From JANXQG01 sp963804375 (GTDB lineage Bacteria > Planctomycetota > Planctomycetia > Pirellulales > Thermoguttaceae), in the NCBI GenBank assembly GCA_963804375.1, contig CAWDQE010000014.1, positions 1,860,001-1,924,000 of the forward strand: a DNA stretch of 64,000 nt, read 5' to 3'. Position numbers and translations under genes: made by a program. Each line of letters opens with the position of its first letter. The stretch's first letter is position 1. Of the stretch, positions 1 to 9,362 are shown piece after piece. The notes below the pieces were generated by a model. It made no database searches and was not told where the DNA came from. It worked only from the letters and a program-made list of their open reading frames with translations.

Positions 1-232
1 GGTCGGGAATGGGCGTATTGATATGCACCGCGTCGACGTGCGGGTCGTTCAACAGGTCGGCGAAGTCCGTGTAACGCTTCTCGACCCCAAAGGCATCGCC
101 CAGGGAATCCAGCTTCTCCTTGGTCCGCTGGCAGAGAGCATACAGGTGGGCGCGGGGATGCCGTTGGTAAATGGGGATGAATTCGGCCCCGAAGCCGAGC
201 CCGACGATGGCGACATTGATCTTGCTTGACAT
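1..232 (-). CDS. Gfo/Idh/MocA family oxidoreductase, N-terminal part (runs off window)
   Basis: The minus strand reads MSSKINVAIVGLGFGAEF from an ATG at 230-232, then continues to the window edge (77 residues visible). The GLGFGAEF segment is a Rossmann NAD(P)-binding loop. The following pattern (a strand ending in ALCQRT, then FADLLNDPHVDAVHINTPIP) is the typical N-terminal domain of Gfo/Idh/MocA sugar or inositol dehydrogenases. An AGGAG ribosome site lies about nine bases upstream of the ATG. No signal peptide is seen, so it is probably cytoplasmic and acts on a sugar or cyclitol. The catalytic EKP motif and C-terminal domain lie outside the window, so the substrate cannot be judged. Confidence 0.85.
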   Translation of the reverse strand, partial: MSSKINVAIVGLGFGAEFIPIYQRHPRAHLYALCQRTKEKLDSLGDAFGVEKRYTDFADLLNDPHVDAVHINTPIPD

Positions 233-274
233 GAAGGTCTGCTCCTGAAATGGTTTCTTATGCTCTTAAGATAG

Positions 275-433
275 ACTATTGATCTTCGCATTGAAAATGA
301 GCCATGTAGGCCGGAACAAGCTTGCGCAGTTCCGGCGTTGATGCCGATTCGTGCCGGAACTGCGCAAGCTTGTTCCGGCCTACGCCCCTGCTACACAACG
401 CAATGGCTCATTTTCAATGCAAAGATCAATAGT
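275..433. repeat. Long two-layer palindrome (inner GTAGGCCGGAAC repeat, outer locus-specific arms)
   Basis: The inner arms 306-336 and 353-383 are exact inverted copies that begin GTAGGCCGGAACAAGC. They are separated by a 16-base loop. The outer arms 275-305 and 403-433 are also inverted copies (ACTATTGATCTT...GAGCCAT), differing by about one base, with about 20 unmatched bases between the right inner and outer arms. The whole forms a hairpin about 160 bases long. The inner part belongs to the same family as 30712-30839 and 53338-53363. The outer arms are not shared with any other copy. It could act as a bidirectional terminator between the two divergent genes. Confidence 0.85.
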
Positions 434-546
434 TGCCGGCGACAGGCCATGAGGAATTGCGCAATTCATCCCAATAATATAGCAGTTGTCCAAACGGCCG
501 CAATCACCTTTCCGGCGAGTTGGGCTTGCCCTAGCGAGAAACCATC

Positions 547-669
547 ATGAGAACACATGGCGTTGGACTATTGCAGGATCAACGAAGAGTTTATACGTTA
601 GTTGTTTGGGTAGAGATCAGAGAACGATTTCTCCAAGCATACTTCGAGCTTCTGGCTGAGAACTGGTGA
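547..669 (+). CDS. Possible 40-residue small ORF (unproven)
   Basis: This is a 40-codon frame starting MRTHGVGLLQDQRRVYTL and ending in LAENW, in a stretch with no other gene (434-713). There is no convincing ribosome site (only GAGAAAC before the ATG), no recognised domain and no signal peptide. It could equally be the remnant of a longer gene. The remaining bases of 434-713 show nothing identifiable. Confidence 0.15.
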   Translation: MRTHGVGLLQDQRRVYTLVVWVEIRERFLQAYFELLAENW

Positions 670-713
670 AGGAGGCCGAAGATGCCGCGCACGAATTAAC
701 GGGGGAGATCACC

Positions 714-1715
714 GTGCAAGCTATGATGCTCAAGCAGATTGCTCCTATCGACTCATCACCGCTCGAACTCGCCGACGTTTCCATGCCCGAGCCGCTCGCC
801 GGCGAAGTTCGCCTTCGCGTGCATTGTTGCGCGATTTGTCGCACCGATCTGCACGTGATTGAAGGCGACTTGCCAAGACAAAAACTGCCGATCATCCCCG
901 GCCACCAGATCGTAGGCTCGATCGATGCCATCGGCGCCGAAGTCGGCCATCTCCAGATGAACCAGCGGGTGGGAATTGCCTGGCTAAGGTCTACCTGTGG
1001 GTTGTGCCAATTTTGTAAGTCCGGTCGCGAGAACCTCTGCGAAAGCACCCGCTTCACCGGCTATCATGCCGACGGTGGCTATGCCGAGTATGCGGTCGTG
1101 CCGGCGGCATTCGCCTATCCTTTGCCTGACGCCTTTCGCGACGTTGATGCGGCGCCTCTGCTGTGTGCGGGCATTATCGGCTATCGGTCGCTCCAGCGGA
1201 GCCGTCTTCCGCCGGGCGGAAAGCTGGGGATCTATGGATTCGGTTCCTCGGCCCACGTGGTGATCCAGATCGCACAGGCGCGCGGCTGCGAGGTCTACGT
1301 GGCAAGCCGCGGGGAAAAGCACCGCCAACTGGCCCGCGAAATGGGTGCGGTCTGGGTTGGGGAGGAGGCTGCCGAGATGCCGGTGAAGGTCGACAGCGCG
1401 ATTATATTTGCCCCGGCGGGCGAACTGGTTCTGCCGGCCCTGGAGAGGTTGCAAAGGGGGGGCACACTGGCCCTGGCCGGCATCCACATGTCGCCCATTC
1501 CCGAGATGGATTATCAGCGATTTGTATTCTACGAGCGCGACATCCGCTCGGTCACCTGCAACACCCGCGACGATGGCCGGGAACTGCTTGCCGAGGCCGC
1601 TCGGATTCCGATCCGTCCCCATACCACGCTCTACCCGCTGGCCGACGCCAATCGGGCCCTCCAGGACCTGAAGAACGATCGGATCAACGGCACCGGAGTG
1701 TTGATGGTACGCTAA
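714..1715 (+). CDS. Zinc-dependent alcohol dehydrogenase, MDR superfamily
   Basis: A 333-residue medium-chain dehydrogenase/reductase. Catalytic zinc ligands are visible in CCAICRTDLH (Cys and Asp/His region) and in the GHQIVG motif. Structural zinc cysteines are spaced CGLCQFCKSGRENLC. The Rossmann motif is GIYGFGSSAH. The segment EGDLPRQKLPIIPGHQ matches the subgroup often annotated as zinc-binding alcohol dehydrogenase family protein (adh_fam_2 type). It should oxidise a primary alcohol or reduce an aldehyde with NAD(P)H in the cytoplasm. The GTG at 714 is chosen because GGGGGAG at 701-706 sits at good spacing. An upstream GTG at 666 in the same frame would add 16 unconserved residues. It is a single gene, with no operon partner visible. 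Confidence 0.88.
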   Translation: MQAMMLKQIAPIDSSPLELADVSMPEPLAGEVRLRVHCCAICRTDLHVIEGDLPRQKLPIIPGHQIVGSIDAIGAEVGHLQMNQRVGIAWLRSTCGLCQFCKSGRENLCESTRFTGYHADGGYAEYAVVPAAFAYPLPDAFRDVDAAPLLCAGIIGYRSLQRSRLPPGGKLGIYGFGSSAHVVIQIAQARGCEVYVASRGEKHRQLAREMGAVWVGEEAAEMPVKVDSAIIFAPAGELVLPALERLQRGGTLALAGIHMSPIPEMDYQRFVFYERDIRSVTCNTRDDGRELLAEAARIPIRPHTTLYPLADANRALQDLKNDRINGTGVLMVR

Positions 1716-2062
1716 GGCCCCGATCCGACCGGTTCGCCAACGATCGTCATCAAGGCGTTGCGAGAGCCCCCGCCGTGCGGTGGTTTTCATGAGCGGCACT
1801 GTATGAAAACGGCGTGCGCAGGGCCGCCATTTGCATAACCGCGCCCATCGGCCGAGAAGTTTTTCCCTCAAAAACCCGCGGAAATGAGGGTTCCGGCGTG
1901 TCGCGGCCGGGCGACCGTATGAGAAGTGATTAGAGCGTTGCATCACTCTTGATGCAAGTCATATGAGTCACCATATCACCGCACTCCTGGCCGAACAGGC
2001 CCGCAAGCCGGCCTCGCCGGAGCGGTAAGGTGGCAAAGGGCGTTTCCCCTTTGCCTCCGCTT
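1716..2062. other. Gene-free stretch, nothing recognised
   Basis: About 350 bases between the dehydrogenase stop and the PIN-domain gene that reads toward it. Both genes end here, so terminators would be expected, but no clean hairpin with a T-run was found. Open frames here are short and not protein-like. Confidence 0.5.
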
Positions 2063-2482
2063 CTACGACCAGTACTCCACCTTCAACCCGGGTACGAGGT
2101 CGAAGTCGCGCCGATTCCGAGAAGCCAACTCGCCATCGTGATCCACGCAAACGGCCGCGATCCGAAGATCATGAGTCGCGACGCGGATCTTCTGGGCTCG
2201 CCACTTCCGAAACAGCAGTTCCGCATTATCTGTGTAAGGCAGAATCGTCACGTCGCGGAGATCAGAAAGCGAGTTTCGCATCAACTCGTATGCACGCGCA
2301 ATCGTAATAGGAAGCCTTCCGGCCTCCGCTTGACGAATTGCATTTAGTCTGCCGCGGAGGATTTCCTCGGCAACCACGATGGGAATGGCTTGCTTTTCCG
2401 GCGGGATTAGCGCCGTGCGCTGGACGACAGCGGGAACGCCTCGCAGGATGTCCGTCAGCACGTCCGTGTCGAAGACTTTCAT
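2063..2482 (-). CDS. PIN-domain ribonuclease toxin (VapC-like)
   Basis: A 139-residue protein with the PIN-domain layout. The N-terminal acidic residue is in MKVFDTDVLTDILRG, a central acidic residue is in VAEEILRG, and the C-terminal acidic residues are in ATHDLRIAA and SRNRRDFDLVPGL. These conserved acids coordinate Mg2+ in PIN nucleases, and VapC toxins of this length cut tRNA or rRNA. The ATG overlaps the stop of the upstream small gene by four bases. That translational coupling is typical of toxin-antitoxin pairs, with the antitoxin first. It is likely neutralised and autoregulated through the partner. Confidence 0.85.
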   Translation of the reverse strand: MKVFDTDVLTDILRGVPAVVQRTALIPPEKQAIPIVVAEEILRGRLNAIRQAEAGRLPITIARAYELMRNSLSDLRDVTILPYTDNAELLFRKWRAQKIRVATHDLRIAAVCVDHDGELASRNRRDFDLVPGLKVEYWS

Positions 2483-2754
2483 TGCGTGATCTCGGCGTCA
2501 CGCTCCCGGTAGGCGTCGGCACAAATGTTTTCGAGCGTCGGATCGTCGCGATACTTGCCGGCGAGACTGGTAATGCCGACGGAACGGATATCGAGCGTAA
2601 TCAACTCGCCGCGGTCGACCCGTTGAGTCACCTCGGCCCTGAGTGCCGCGATCGCCGCCTCGCGAGTCCGGCCGACGGCGCGAACCTCCGGCTCGCCCAC
2701 CAACGCGGCGGTAAACCGATCATCCAGCGGACTGACGATTACCGAAAATGTCAT
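2479..2754 (-). CDS. Putative antitoxin partner of the PIN-domain toxin
   Basis: A 91-residue protein encoded directly upstream of the PIN toxin and overlapping it by four bases. The N-terminal half (TFSVIVSPLDDRFTAALVG, then RTREAAIAALRAEV) resembles the HicB-like or RHH-type small antitoxins found with VapC in planctomycetes. The C-terminal half, which ends RERDAEITQ, is probably the toxin-binding tail. The ATG at 2752-2754 is preferred because GAAAGG lies eight bases upstream. A GTG three codons earlier would overlap that site. The exact antitoxin family is not certain. Confidence 0.7.
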   Translation of the reverse strand: MTFSVIVSPLDDRFTAALVGEPEVRAVGRTREAAIAALRAEVTQRVDRGELITLDIRSVGITSLAGKYRDDPTLENICADAYRERDAEITQ

Positions 2755-2826
2755 TGCAATCACCTTTCCAGACAGAACGTCACGCCAACTCCCATCTTCA
2801 ATTTACTCTTTGGGTGCGTCCTGGTC

Positions 2827-3006
2827 AAGTCTTGCGACCGACACGACATCGACGTGTGTGGCGACCTGTTGCAGAACGCCCACAAGGTCCGCAAGTATCG
2901 CAATGAGCTCGTCCACCAAGTCACGGAGAAAACCGAATCATCCACCATCCGTCAGGCGACAGGTCGCCTCTGCACCGTCTTTGACCGCTTGCGAAGCGCC
3001 TCGTAA
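2827..3006 (+). pseudogene. C-terminal fragment of a HEPN-like domain protein
   Basis: The frame ending at 3006 reads DIDVCGDLLQNAHKVRKYRNELVHQ and then an amphipathic helix ending FDRLRSAS. RNELVH fits the RX4-6H signature of HEPN domains, which are common in RNases and abortive-infection proteins. No start codon or ribosome site makes sense upstream, because the frame runs back antisense through the antitoxin gene. It therefore looks like the 3' remnant of a deleted gene. Function in this state is unlikely. Confidence 0.4.
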
Positions 3007-3017
3007 GCAGTCGGCCG

Positions 3018-3180
3018 CTATTTTCCCGCTGAAGCCGTGAGAACGCGGTCAAACAACCGAAAGAACGCGCAAGTTACGTCATGCGTCCCCAGAATTCCGT
3101 CCAGATACTTGCGATGCCTGGATCCGTTCTTGGCACGGGCCTTGCGTTGTAAGCCAATCGCTATCGAGTCCCTGAGGATG
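3018..3180 (-). pseudogene. Unidentified 3' gene fragment
   Basis: The minus strand reads a protein-like tail containing RHRKYLDGILGTHDVTCAFF and ending LTASAGK before a TAG. No start or family is recognised. It may be the end of a decayed transposase or accessory gene next to the HEPN-like fragment. This is weak evidence based only on protein-like composition. Confidence 0.2.
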
Positions 3181-3192
3181 CCGGGCCCACAG

Positions 3193-3678
3193 TTAGGGGA
3201 TCATCTCCACCAGCGTGCCGTCGCCCGGTCTCAGTTTCACCGTCACGGTGTCGTCCGCCGCGCACTTGAGCACCTGCCCGTTTCGCAGGTCGCGCACGTC
3301 GTGGGGACTCGGCAAGCGGACCTTCAGCGCCTGCCCGTGGTCCGTGTCATCGTTCACTACTACGGCGAACGTCCGCTTCAACTCCGGGTTGGTGAGCCCG
3401 CCAATCCACCCGGGCGGTGCGACTTCGCCAAACGGCGAGTCGGCCGGCACGGCCCCCTTTAGTAACAGCCGGAGCGGCTTGATCGCCGCGAACGCCTCGG
3501 CCACGGCCAGACACTCGGGCGTGGCGGTGCCGTCGGGCCGGAGCAGGGCGCCGGGGGCGTGAAGCGACCTGGCCTCTTTCACTGCCAGTGCCGGTGTCTT
3601 GGTGTTCTGTTCATTGGCGCTGATTCTCCTTCGCACGGGGAACGACAACCGTGCGGCTAATGACGGTTCCCTGCTCAT
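3193..3678 (-). pseudogene. C-terminal remnant of a secreted glycoside-hydrolase-like gene
   Basis: The last ~110 residues (KGAVPADSPFGEVAPPGW, then LKRTFAVVVNDDTDHGQALKV, ending GDGTLVEMIP) look like the C-terminal beta-sandwich region of a large glycoside hydrolase. The upstream half is not protein-like. The ATG at 3676-3678 overlaps the stop of the GH127-type gene as ATGA, so translation could be coupled. However, a better ribosome site (AAGGAG) precedes another ATG, near 3616, in a different frame that stops after 11 codons. The simplest reading is a gene that lost its central part by deletion and now has a mismatched 5' stub. The parent family is not determined. Confidence 0.5.
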
Positions 3679-5750
3679 TTTCCTGCCGGTTGGAGCGGTT
3701 TCTTCAGTTCCGACCGCTGGAACGTCCGCTGGGTGATCGGAAACATCGAAACCCGGAACTTGGCACACCCGTATGGAATCAGGGTGATGGTTTCAGGCGT
3801 CCCCGCTTTCGCGACCGGCTGGGACGGCAGACGCGATTCCTTCGCCGTGAGTGGCCAATCGCAGGCCACGGCGTTGGCGCGCAGTTTCAACGGGGATTCC
3901 AGCGGCCAGTCCCATTTGGCCGGCAGGGCCCGGCGCTCGACGCTAATATCCGCCCCCAATTTCTCGCCTTGCACATCCAAGGCGTAGTTCCACTTGGCGG
4001 CTGGGTCGGGCGTGTTCGCGTCCTTGGTGTCAGGGATCGGCAAGGCGAACAACAGCGGGCCGTAAGAGACCGACGCGTAGGGCGCGCCCTGCGTGTTGTT
4101 GTCGCGCCCCGCCTTCACGCTCACGGACATGGGAAACCGCAGGCGTATCGTGTCGCCCGCTTTCCAGAGCCGCTGGAGACGGACAAATCCTTTGGCGTCG
4201 GTCGCGGTCTTGACGCCGGTCCCATTCACGCTCAACTCGGGAGCCGTGCACCAGCCCGGGATGCGGAACGAGAGCGGGAACGTCGCGTCCCGGGCCGGCT
4301 TTACGGTCATGTCGACAATCTCGTTGAAGGGATAATCGGTCCGGCAGACGATCTCGACGGGCACCCGATCGGCGGCCAGTGCCGATACCTTGCAGGGGCC
4401 GTAGTGCGCGGCGACAAGTCCGTTGTCGTAGCTGGCCATCCACATGTGCATCACGTAGTTGGGAACGATGCGGTTCAGGGCGGCCGTACAGCACAGCGGG
4501 AAATGCGTCGCCTGGTAGGAAGTTCCATTGGCGCCGGGCCCATGGGGACAGGGCGGGGATTTGTCGATGATGCGGTTGGGACATTGGAAGTAGACGTGGG
4601 TCTTGAAATCGCGCGTGACGGTGGCCGGACCGGCATTGAAAAACGCCCGTTCAGCCCTGTCCGCCATGCGCCCCTGGCCGCTGACGCTTAACAGGACGAT
4701 CTGGCTCCAAAGGTAGCCGGCCACGTCGCAGGTCTCGGTTCCCCGAAACGCGCCGGTCGGCCCGTAGAACTCATCGGCGACCGGTACGCCCGAGGGCTGC
4801 ATGGCGACGCGTTCGAGGAGGTCGTGCCAGGCGATCGTCGCGTCGAGGAACTCGCGGTTGCCCGTCCAGAGGTAGCCCAGCGCCCAAGGCGTTGTGCCTT
4901 CGAGGAAAGCCACGCCGTGGTCGTTGGCCTCGGCCCCCGGCTTCTCGTTCGGCATGCGGCGATAGCGGTCCCAGCCTCCCCGCGACGTGCCCTTGCCGCC
5001 ATCTTTCGAGAACAGCGCGGTTAGGCCCTCGCCAATCTCCTTGTTCCCGGTCCAGGTGTAGGTTTGAAAGGCGGGCCAGACGCTCGACATTCCGCCTCCC
5101 AACCGCACCCAGTTGCGGTCTCCGCTATAGCCCGCTTCCAGAGTCTGCAAGACGCGCGGGTCTCCGGAACCAGCGTAGTAGGCAGCCAGGGCACGTCCCA
5201 GCAGCCCGCTGGCCCAAATCGGCCAGCCGCCATCGCACGTAATCGCCTTCGCATCGTCGGGATGGTTCTTGTTGAGCCACCAGAGGAACAGGATGCCGTT
5301 GGGGTTCATGTGGGTGACGACGACGTCAAAACGCTTTTTCGCTTGTTGGATGAGCGCGTTGTCGTGCAGGACATAGCCCAGGCGCACGAGGCCGTCGAAC
5401 CAATATCCGCCGCCTTCATACGGCCACGCCCCTTGAGGCCAGTCGAGATGCGCGCCGGTCATCGTATGATCGACGGCCCACGCTCGCTTGAACTCCTGGT
5501 GGTACTCGTCCATGTGGCCGGTGTATCCGTTCTTTGCCGCGAGGCACCAGTCGCGGAGCCAACCTTCAGGTTCGACCGCGCCGGGCGGCAATGGAATTAG
5601 CGCCGGGCGCGTCGGCGGCTCGAAAGGCCGTCCGTAGTTTACATGTTCCGGTTTAGCTGCCTGCTGCTCCGCGGCCAAGAGCCACGCGCTGGGCGACATG
5701 GCAGCCGCCACGGCCGCCAATTCGAGGAAGATTCTGCAGAAGCGGTTCAT
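3675..5750 (-). CDS. Secreted beta-L-arabinofuranosidase-type protein (GH127 / DUF1680 family)
   Basis: A 691-residue protein with a Sec leader (positively charged start, hydrophobic core, cleavage near AWLLAAEQ). An (alpha/alpha)6 toroid follows. It includes HMDEYHQEF, the WPYEGGGYW aromatic patch, and GTETCDVAGYLW. The latter matches the Glu/Cys metal-binding motif of GH127, and FPLCCTAAL supplies the paired cysteines. A C-terminal beta-sandwich begins near TDYPFNEIVDMTV. The family hydrolyses L-arabinofuranosides or related sugars using a zinc-bound thiolate. Substrate cannot be fixed, because planctomycetes carry many divergent members. AGGAG lies at correct spacing upstream of the ATG. 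The gene overlaps a decayed hydrolase remnant by four bases, which suggests a former polysaccharide-degradation operon. Confidence 0.82.
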   Translation of the reverse strand: MNRFCRIFLELAAVAAAMSPSAWLLAAEQQAAKPEHVNYGRPFEPPTRPALIPLPPGAVEPEGWLRDWCLAAKNGYTGHMDEYHQEFKRAWAVDHTMTGAHLDWPQGAWPYEGGGYWFDGLVRLGYVLHDNALIQQAKKRFDVVVTHMNPNGILFLWWLNKNHPDDAKAITCDGGWPIWASGLLGRALAAYYAGSGDPRVLQTLEAGYSGDRNWVRLGGGMSSVWPAFQTYTWTGNKEIGEGLTALFSKDGGKGTSRGGWDRYRRMPNEKPGAEANDHGVAFLEGTTPWALGYLWTGNREFLDATIAWHDLLERVAMQPSGVPVADEFYGPTGAFRGTETCDVAGYLWSQIVLLSVSGQGRMADRAERAFFNAGPATVTRDFKTHVYFQCPNRIIDKSPPCPHGPGANGTSYQATHFPLCCTAALNRIVPNYVMHMWMASYDNGLVAAHYGPCKVSALAADRVPVEIVCRTDYPFNEIVDMTVKPARDATFPLSFRIPGWCTAPELSVNGTGVKTATDAKGFVRLQRLWKAGDTIRLRFPMSVSVKAGRDNNTQGAPYASVSYGPLLFALPIPDTKDANTPDPAAKWNYALDVQGEKLGADISVERRALPAKWDWPLESPLKLRANAVACDWPLTAKESRLPSQPVAKAGTPETITLIPYGCAKFRVSMFPITQRTFQRSELKKPLQPAGK

Positions 5751-5804
5751 TGCGGTTCTCCTGGGAGGCTCGTGATTCTAAAGACAATCGATTTTCGTTC
5801 CGAT

Positions 5805-6100
5805 TCATGGGAAATTCATGCAGTGACCCGCGTGAACTGGTTTGTCCAGGCCGGTCAACGTCCTCGCAACCTCCGGCGCGACATGTTCCAGGCCCTTGTA
5901 ATGGATGTGGTTGACATAGGTGACATTCCACGACGTGGGCCCAACCTGCCCAACCTGCTCTTCCCGAAAAAACTCTTCCAAGTGGCCGAGTTGCTGGCTG
6001 AACTCTAGCCGGCGCTCCGGGTAATGCTGATAGGGCACGTCGCCAGTAGTCTTTACCCAGTTGGAGAAAAAAGCGTTCTTTCGAATCTGATGTTTTCCGC
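5805..6100 (-). pseudogene. TIGR04255-family protein fragment, frameshifted
   Basis: Two neighbouring minus frames carry pieces of one protein. The first reads ERFFLQLGKDYWRR. After a frame change comes PYQHYPERRLEFSQQLGHLEEFF, then TSWNVTYVNHIHYKGLEHV. The W-x-V-x-Y-V-N-H-I block is characteristic of the sporadically distributed TIGR04255 family, whose function is unknown. Full-length members are about 260 residues; only about 90 remain here, with no proper start or C-terminal half. It is a dead remnant of an accessory gene. Confidence 0.55.
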
Positions 6101-6375
6101 CATGGCAGACTAGCGTCCAAAGGATAGCTACTATTTTCCCAAACCCCGCGGTTGACGCAAGCCAGGCTATTGCGTGTCAGGCTGCACCCCTCAACTCATG
6201 TAAGATTATAGGCCCTTGCAGTCCGCACACGAGCCAGATATTAGCCCCTGGAACTCCGAATTATTGCATGTCACGGACCACTTTGTTATCATGGGAGGGC
6301 TGTTCCTGCTCGGGGCATATCCGAGCGGAACCCAAGTGGTAAATGTTGGGATAAGTCATGATCCGTGGGATAAAC

Positions 6376-6600
6376 CTAAGTGGTCAATTCCAGAAATAAT
6401 GTCAGGGTCGCGGACAGCATGCCCGTAGGGTGGGACCAGATCCGGGGCACCCGGGGTACCCGCTTGCGGGTCGTGGGTCGGCGAGCGCAGGCCCACCATC
6501 GCCGACTGGAAAGTACGTCATGGTGGGCCTGCGCCTGCTACGCAGTCTGGTCCCACCCTACGGCCTAACCCAGACACTATTTCTGAAATTGACCACTAAG
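6376..6600. repeat. Long two-layer palindrome (inner GTAGGGTGGGAC repeat, outer locus-specific arms)
   Basis: The inner part runs from GTAGGGTGGGACCAGATCCG at 6425 to the inverted copy ending at about 6560. It contains the GGGCACC...GTACCC core. The outer arms (6376-6408 and 6568-6600) are imperfect inverted copies of a different sequence (GTGGTCAATTCCAGAAATA on the left). The right arm ends just before the ribosome site of the next gene. Nothing else is recognised between 6101 and 6619. Confidence 0.8.
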
Positions 6601-6619
6601 CTTGAAGGAGGAAGAAACG

Positions 6620-7842
6620 ATGCGCGTGAGAAGTGGACTGAACCTGATCGTCTTGCTGGGAGTCGCCGTACTGATCTTGGGCATCGCCGCGGGGTCGGCT
6701 CGGGCGCAAGGTCCTGCCGCCCGCGAGACGAACAAGCCGTTCGGCCTGAATACCGTCATTGCCTGCTACGGTGCGCCCAAAGACATCGCCTCGGCCGATT
6801 TCGTGCTCAGTGGGGACTGGAAATACTGGCATGCGCGAGGGGGGATCGCTTCCCACGGGATCACACACCAGCAATTCCTGCGCAAGGGCGTCGACGAAGC
6901 GTCGAACGTCCTCGTAAACCTCGACGTCGAGGGCAATCCCAACCCCGTGATCACGATCGACGAGTTCGGGTGGGACTATGACGGCGGAATCGACCAACAC
7001 TCGGCGGCGATCCTGAGGGCGGTGCATAAGAAGAAGCCGGCGTTGAAGATCGCGGTCTGGCAGATGCGCGGCCCGGTCGCGCCGGGCTGGCGGCGAGCTA
7101 CCGCGACGCCGTGGAACTGGTGATGATGGAGACCTACTTCGACCTCAAGGACGCGTGGATGATTCCCTTTCAATTGCAGACGGCACGACTCAACGGCCTG
7201 CTGGGCAAGACGATCGTGGGACTTGGCATCGGGAAGGAAAGCCCTGACCTCGGCGGTCAACCTTGGACCCAGACCAAGGAGGAGTTGGACCAGCAACTCC
7301 GCCTTATCCGCTTAGTCGCCCCCGAGTCGCCCGGCGTGGCGTTCTTCGGCCTGGACAGGCTGGGCAAATGCCCCCTGACCAAGGAAGATCTCGATCGACT
7401 CTGCGGGCATTTCTTGCAGATCCCAACGGATGGCGCCGGCCTGAAACCGGAACTCCTGAAGTTGGGCAAGACATTCACCCGGCGCTACGAAAAGCCGGCC
7501 ATCTTCTGCTCCAACGACTTTATGCTGCCGTACTTTCATTCCGGCCACGATGGCGGGCCCTGGGGCAGCGCACACCAGCCCCCGGTGGCCAGGGTGCTGG
7601 TGATGAACCTGGGCGACAAGAACGCCACGGGCATCAAACTCGGCCTGCGGGGCCTTGGCGAAGGTGGCGGAGTCTGGGCGGAGGGAAGAGTGGACATCCC
7701 AGCCCGGTCCGTGGCGGTGGGCGTGCTTCCGATCCTGCCCGGCAAGAAGTGGCACGGATGGGCAGGAACGGAAGTCCTGGAGGTGGAGGCGCCGGGCTGC
7801 GAGGTGTTCAACTTCAAGGATTCACGCTACACCGCAAAGTAG
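6620..7842 (+). pseudogene. Secreted protein of unknown function, split by one frameshift
   Basis: Translation starts at ATG 6620 behind AAGGAGG (6605-6611). The leader MRVRSGLNLIVLLGVAVLIL ends in GSARAQG, a clear Sec signal. The first frame runs to IAVWQMRGPVAPG. One base appears missing near 7084-7087, and the frame that continues reads LAASYRDAVELVMMETYFDL to the end at 7842. The rejoined product is about 407 residues. PVITIDEFGWDYDGG and the Trp/Asp-rich strands suggest a TIM-barrel glycoside-hydrolase-like fold, but no family is assigned. The C-terminus (VARVLVMNLGDKNATG) looks like a beta-sandwich. Both halves are well preserved, so the break could be a sequencing error. Confidence 0.6.
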
Positions 7843-7899
7843 AGTCGTGCGCCCTTGGTCACGGCCTAGAGAATCGGCCGCAACCATGGGCCTGGGAGA

Positions 7900-9213
7900 G
7901 CGCTCATAAATAACTTGGACAAATTGGTATTGCCTCGTCAAACGGATTGTGCGATGAAAGGGGCATGCAGGATGCAAGAGTCATTGCACGGATTCGAAGG
8001 AAGTACCGCGCGTTGGAACCCGAACTGGACGAACGCCGACGGCGACAATGGGCTGCTGCCGAATCGCATGAGTTGGGCTGGGGTGGGGTCACCATCGTGG
8101 CTCAGGCAACCGGGCTGTCCCGTACGACGATCAACGCGGGCAAGGGCGAATTGGCCCAACCGCCCAAACAGCGAGCGGTGGAGGCGATGCGCAGTGCGGC
8201 ATCCGGGGGGCGGTCGTCGCCCCCTCAGCGAGACCGATCCGGAGTTGCAGGTGGCCTTGGAGAGCTTGATCGAACCCACGACACGTGGCGATCCCGAGTC
8301 CCCCTTGCGTTGGACTTGCAAAAGCATTCGCAACTTGGCCGATGAATTGACGCGGGAGAACCATCCTGTGGGTGCAGTTACTGGTAGCCAAGTTGTTGCG
8401 ACAAGCGGGATATAGCCTGCAAGCCAACCGCAAAACCCGTGAAGGGGCTTCGCACCCCGACCGGAATGCCCAGTTCGAATACATCAACGCCAGTGTGCAG
8501 CGATTCTTTAAACGCGGCCAACCGGCGATCTCGGTGGATGCGAAAAAGAAGGAAAACGTGGGAGATTTCAAGAATGGCGGGCGGGAGTGGTTTCCCAAGG
8601 GAGAACCGGAAGACGTGCGTGTTTACGACTTCCTGATCAAGTCGCTGGGCAAGGCGGCCCTCTACGGCGTGTACGATCTGCTGCAGAATCAGGGGTGGGT
8701 GAGCGTCGGGATCGACCACGACACGGCGCAGTTTGCCGTCAACAGCATCCGCCGCTGGTGGTACGAGATGGGGCAAGAGCGTTTTCCGCGTGCCAGGGAA
8801 CTGCTGATCACGGCGGACGGCGGCGGCAGCAACAGCCATCGCTGCCGGTTGTGGAAGGTATCACTGCAAGAGTTGGCGGATGAGTTGGGGATCCCGTTGT
8901 TCGTCTGCCATTTCCCACCCGGCACCAGCAAATGGAACAAGATTGAACATCGCCTCTTCAGCTTCATCACCAAGAACTGGCGTGCCCGTCCCCTGAAAAG
9001 CCTTGAAGTCATTGTGAATCTGATCGCCAATACGACAACGCGAACCGGATTGATCGTGAAAGCAGCCCTTGACACCAACACTTACCCGACAGAAATCAAA
9101 GTGACCGACGAACAACTGGGACACATACGTCTCAAACGGCATGATTTCCACGGAGAATGGAACTACACCCTGTCCCCGCACAGGTGACAATTGACCAAGT
9201 TATTTATGAGCGC
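7900..9213 (+). mobile_element. ISAzo13-family insertion sequence, defective
   Basis: Inverted ends GCGCTCATAAATAACTTGG are found at 7900-7918 and, inverted, at about 9195-9213, followed inward by a near-match. The interval is about 1.3 kb and encodes one DDE transposase, the size expected for ISAzo13. No convincing target-site duplication is visible: the flanks are GGGAGA on the left and GCACTG on the right. The transposase is broken by two frameshifts, so the element is not autonomous now. Confidence 0.8.
7947..9187 (+). pseudogene. ISAzo13-family (Rhodopirellula-type) DDE transposase, two frameshifts
   Basis: Three consecutive frames carry one protein. The first runs from MQDARVIARIRRKYRALEPE to about RAVEAMRSAAS. 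The second reads GGGRRPLSETDPELQVALESL to ENHPVG. The third reads VAKLLRQAGYSLQANRKTRE to the end. The core includes PAISVDAKKKENVGDFKNGG, LITADGGGSNSHR, FPPGTSKWNKIEHRLFSFI and the late NTYPTEIKV strand. These blocks define the ISAzo13 DDE domain, with catalytic acids in SVDAKK, TADGGGSN and KIEH. The frame changes fall near 8195-8215 and 8375. Transposition activity is not expected. Confidence 0.85.
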
Positions 9214-9362
9214 GCACTGGGCGCTTCAGGGGCACGTGCGTCAGAGCCAAACTACCCCGGCATCATTCTTCCTGATCAGCCGCTCGGCCTTCACCGGCAG
9301 CCGACGAAGAGAATTCCGGCCGCCGGGAATAAAACGGCCGTTTCCAGCGTCTTATAGATAGG

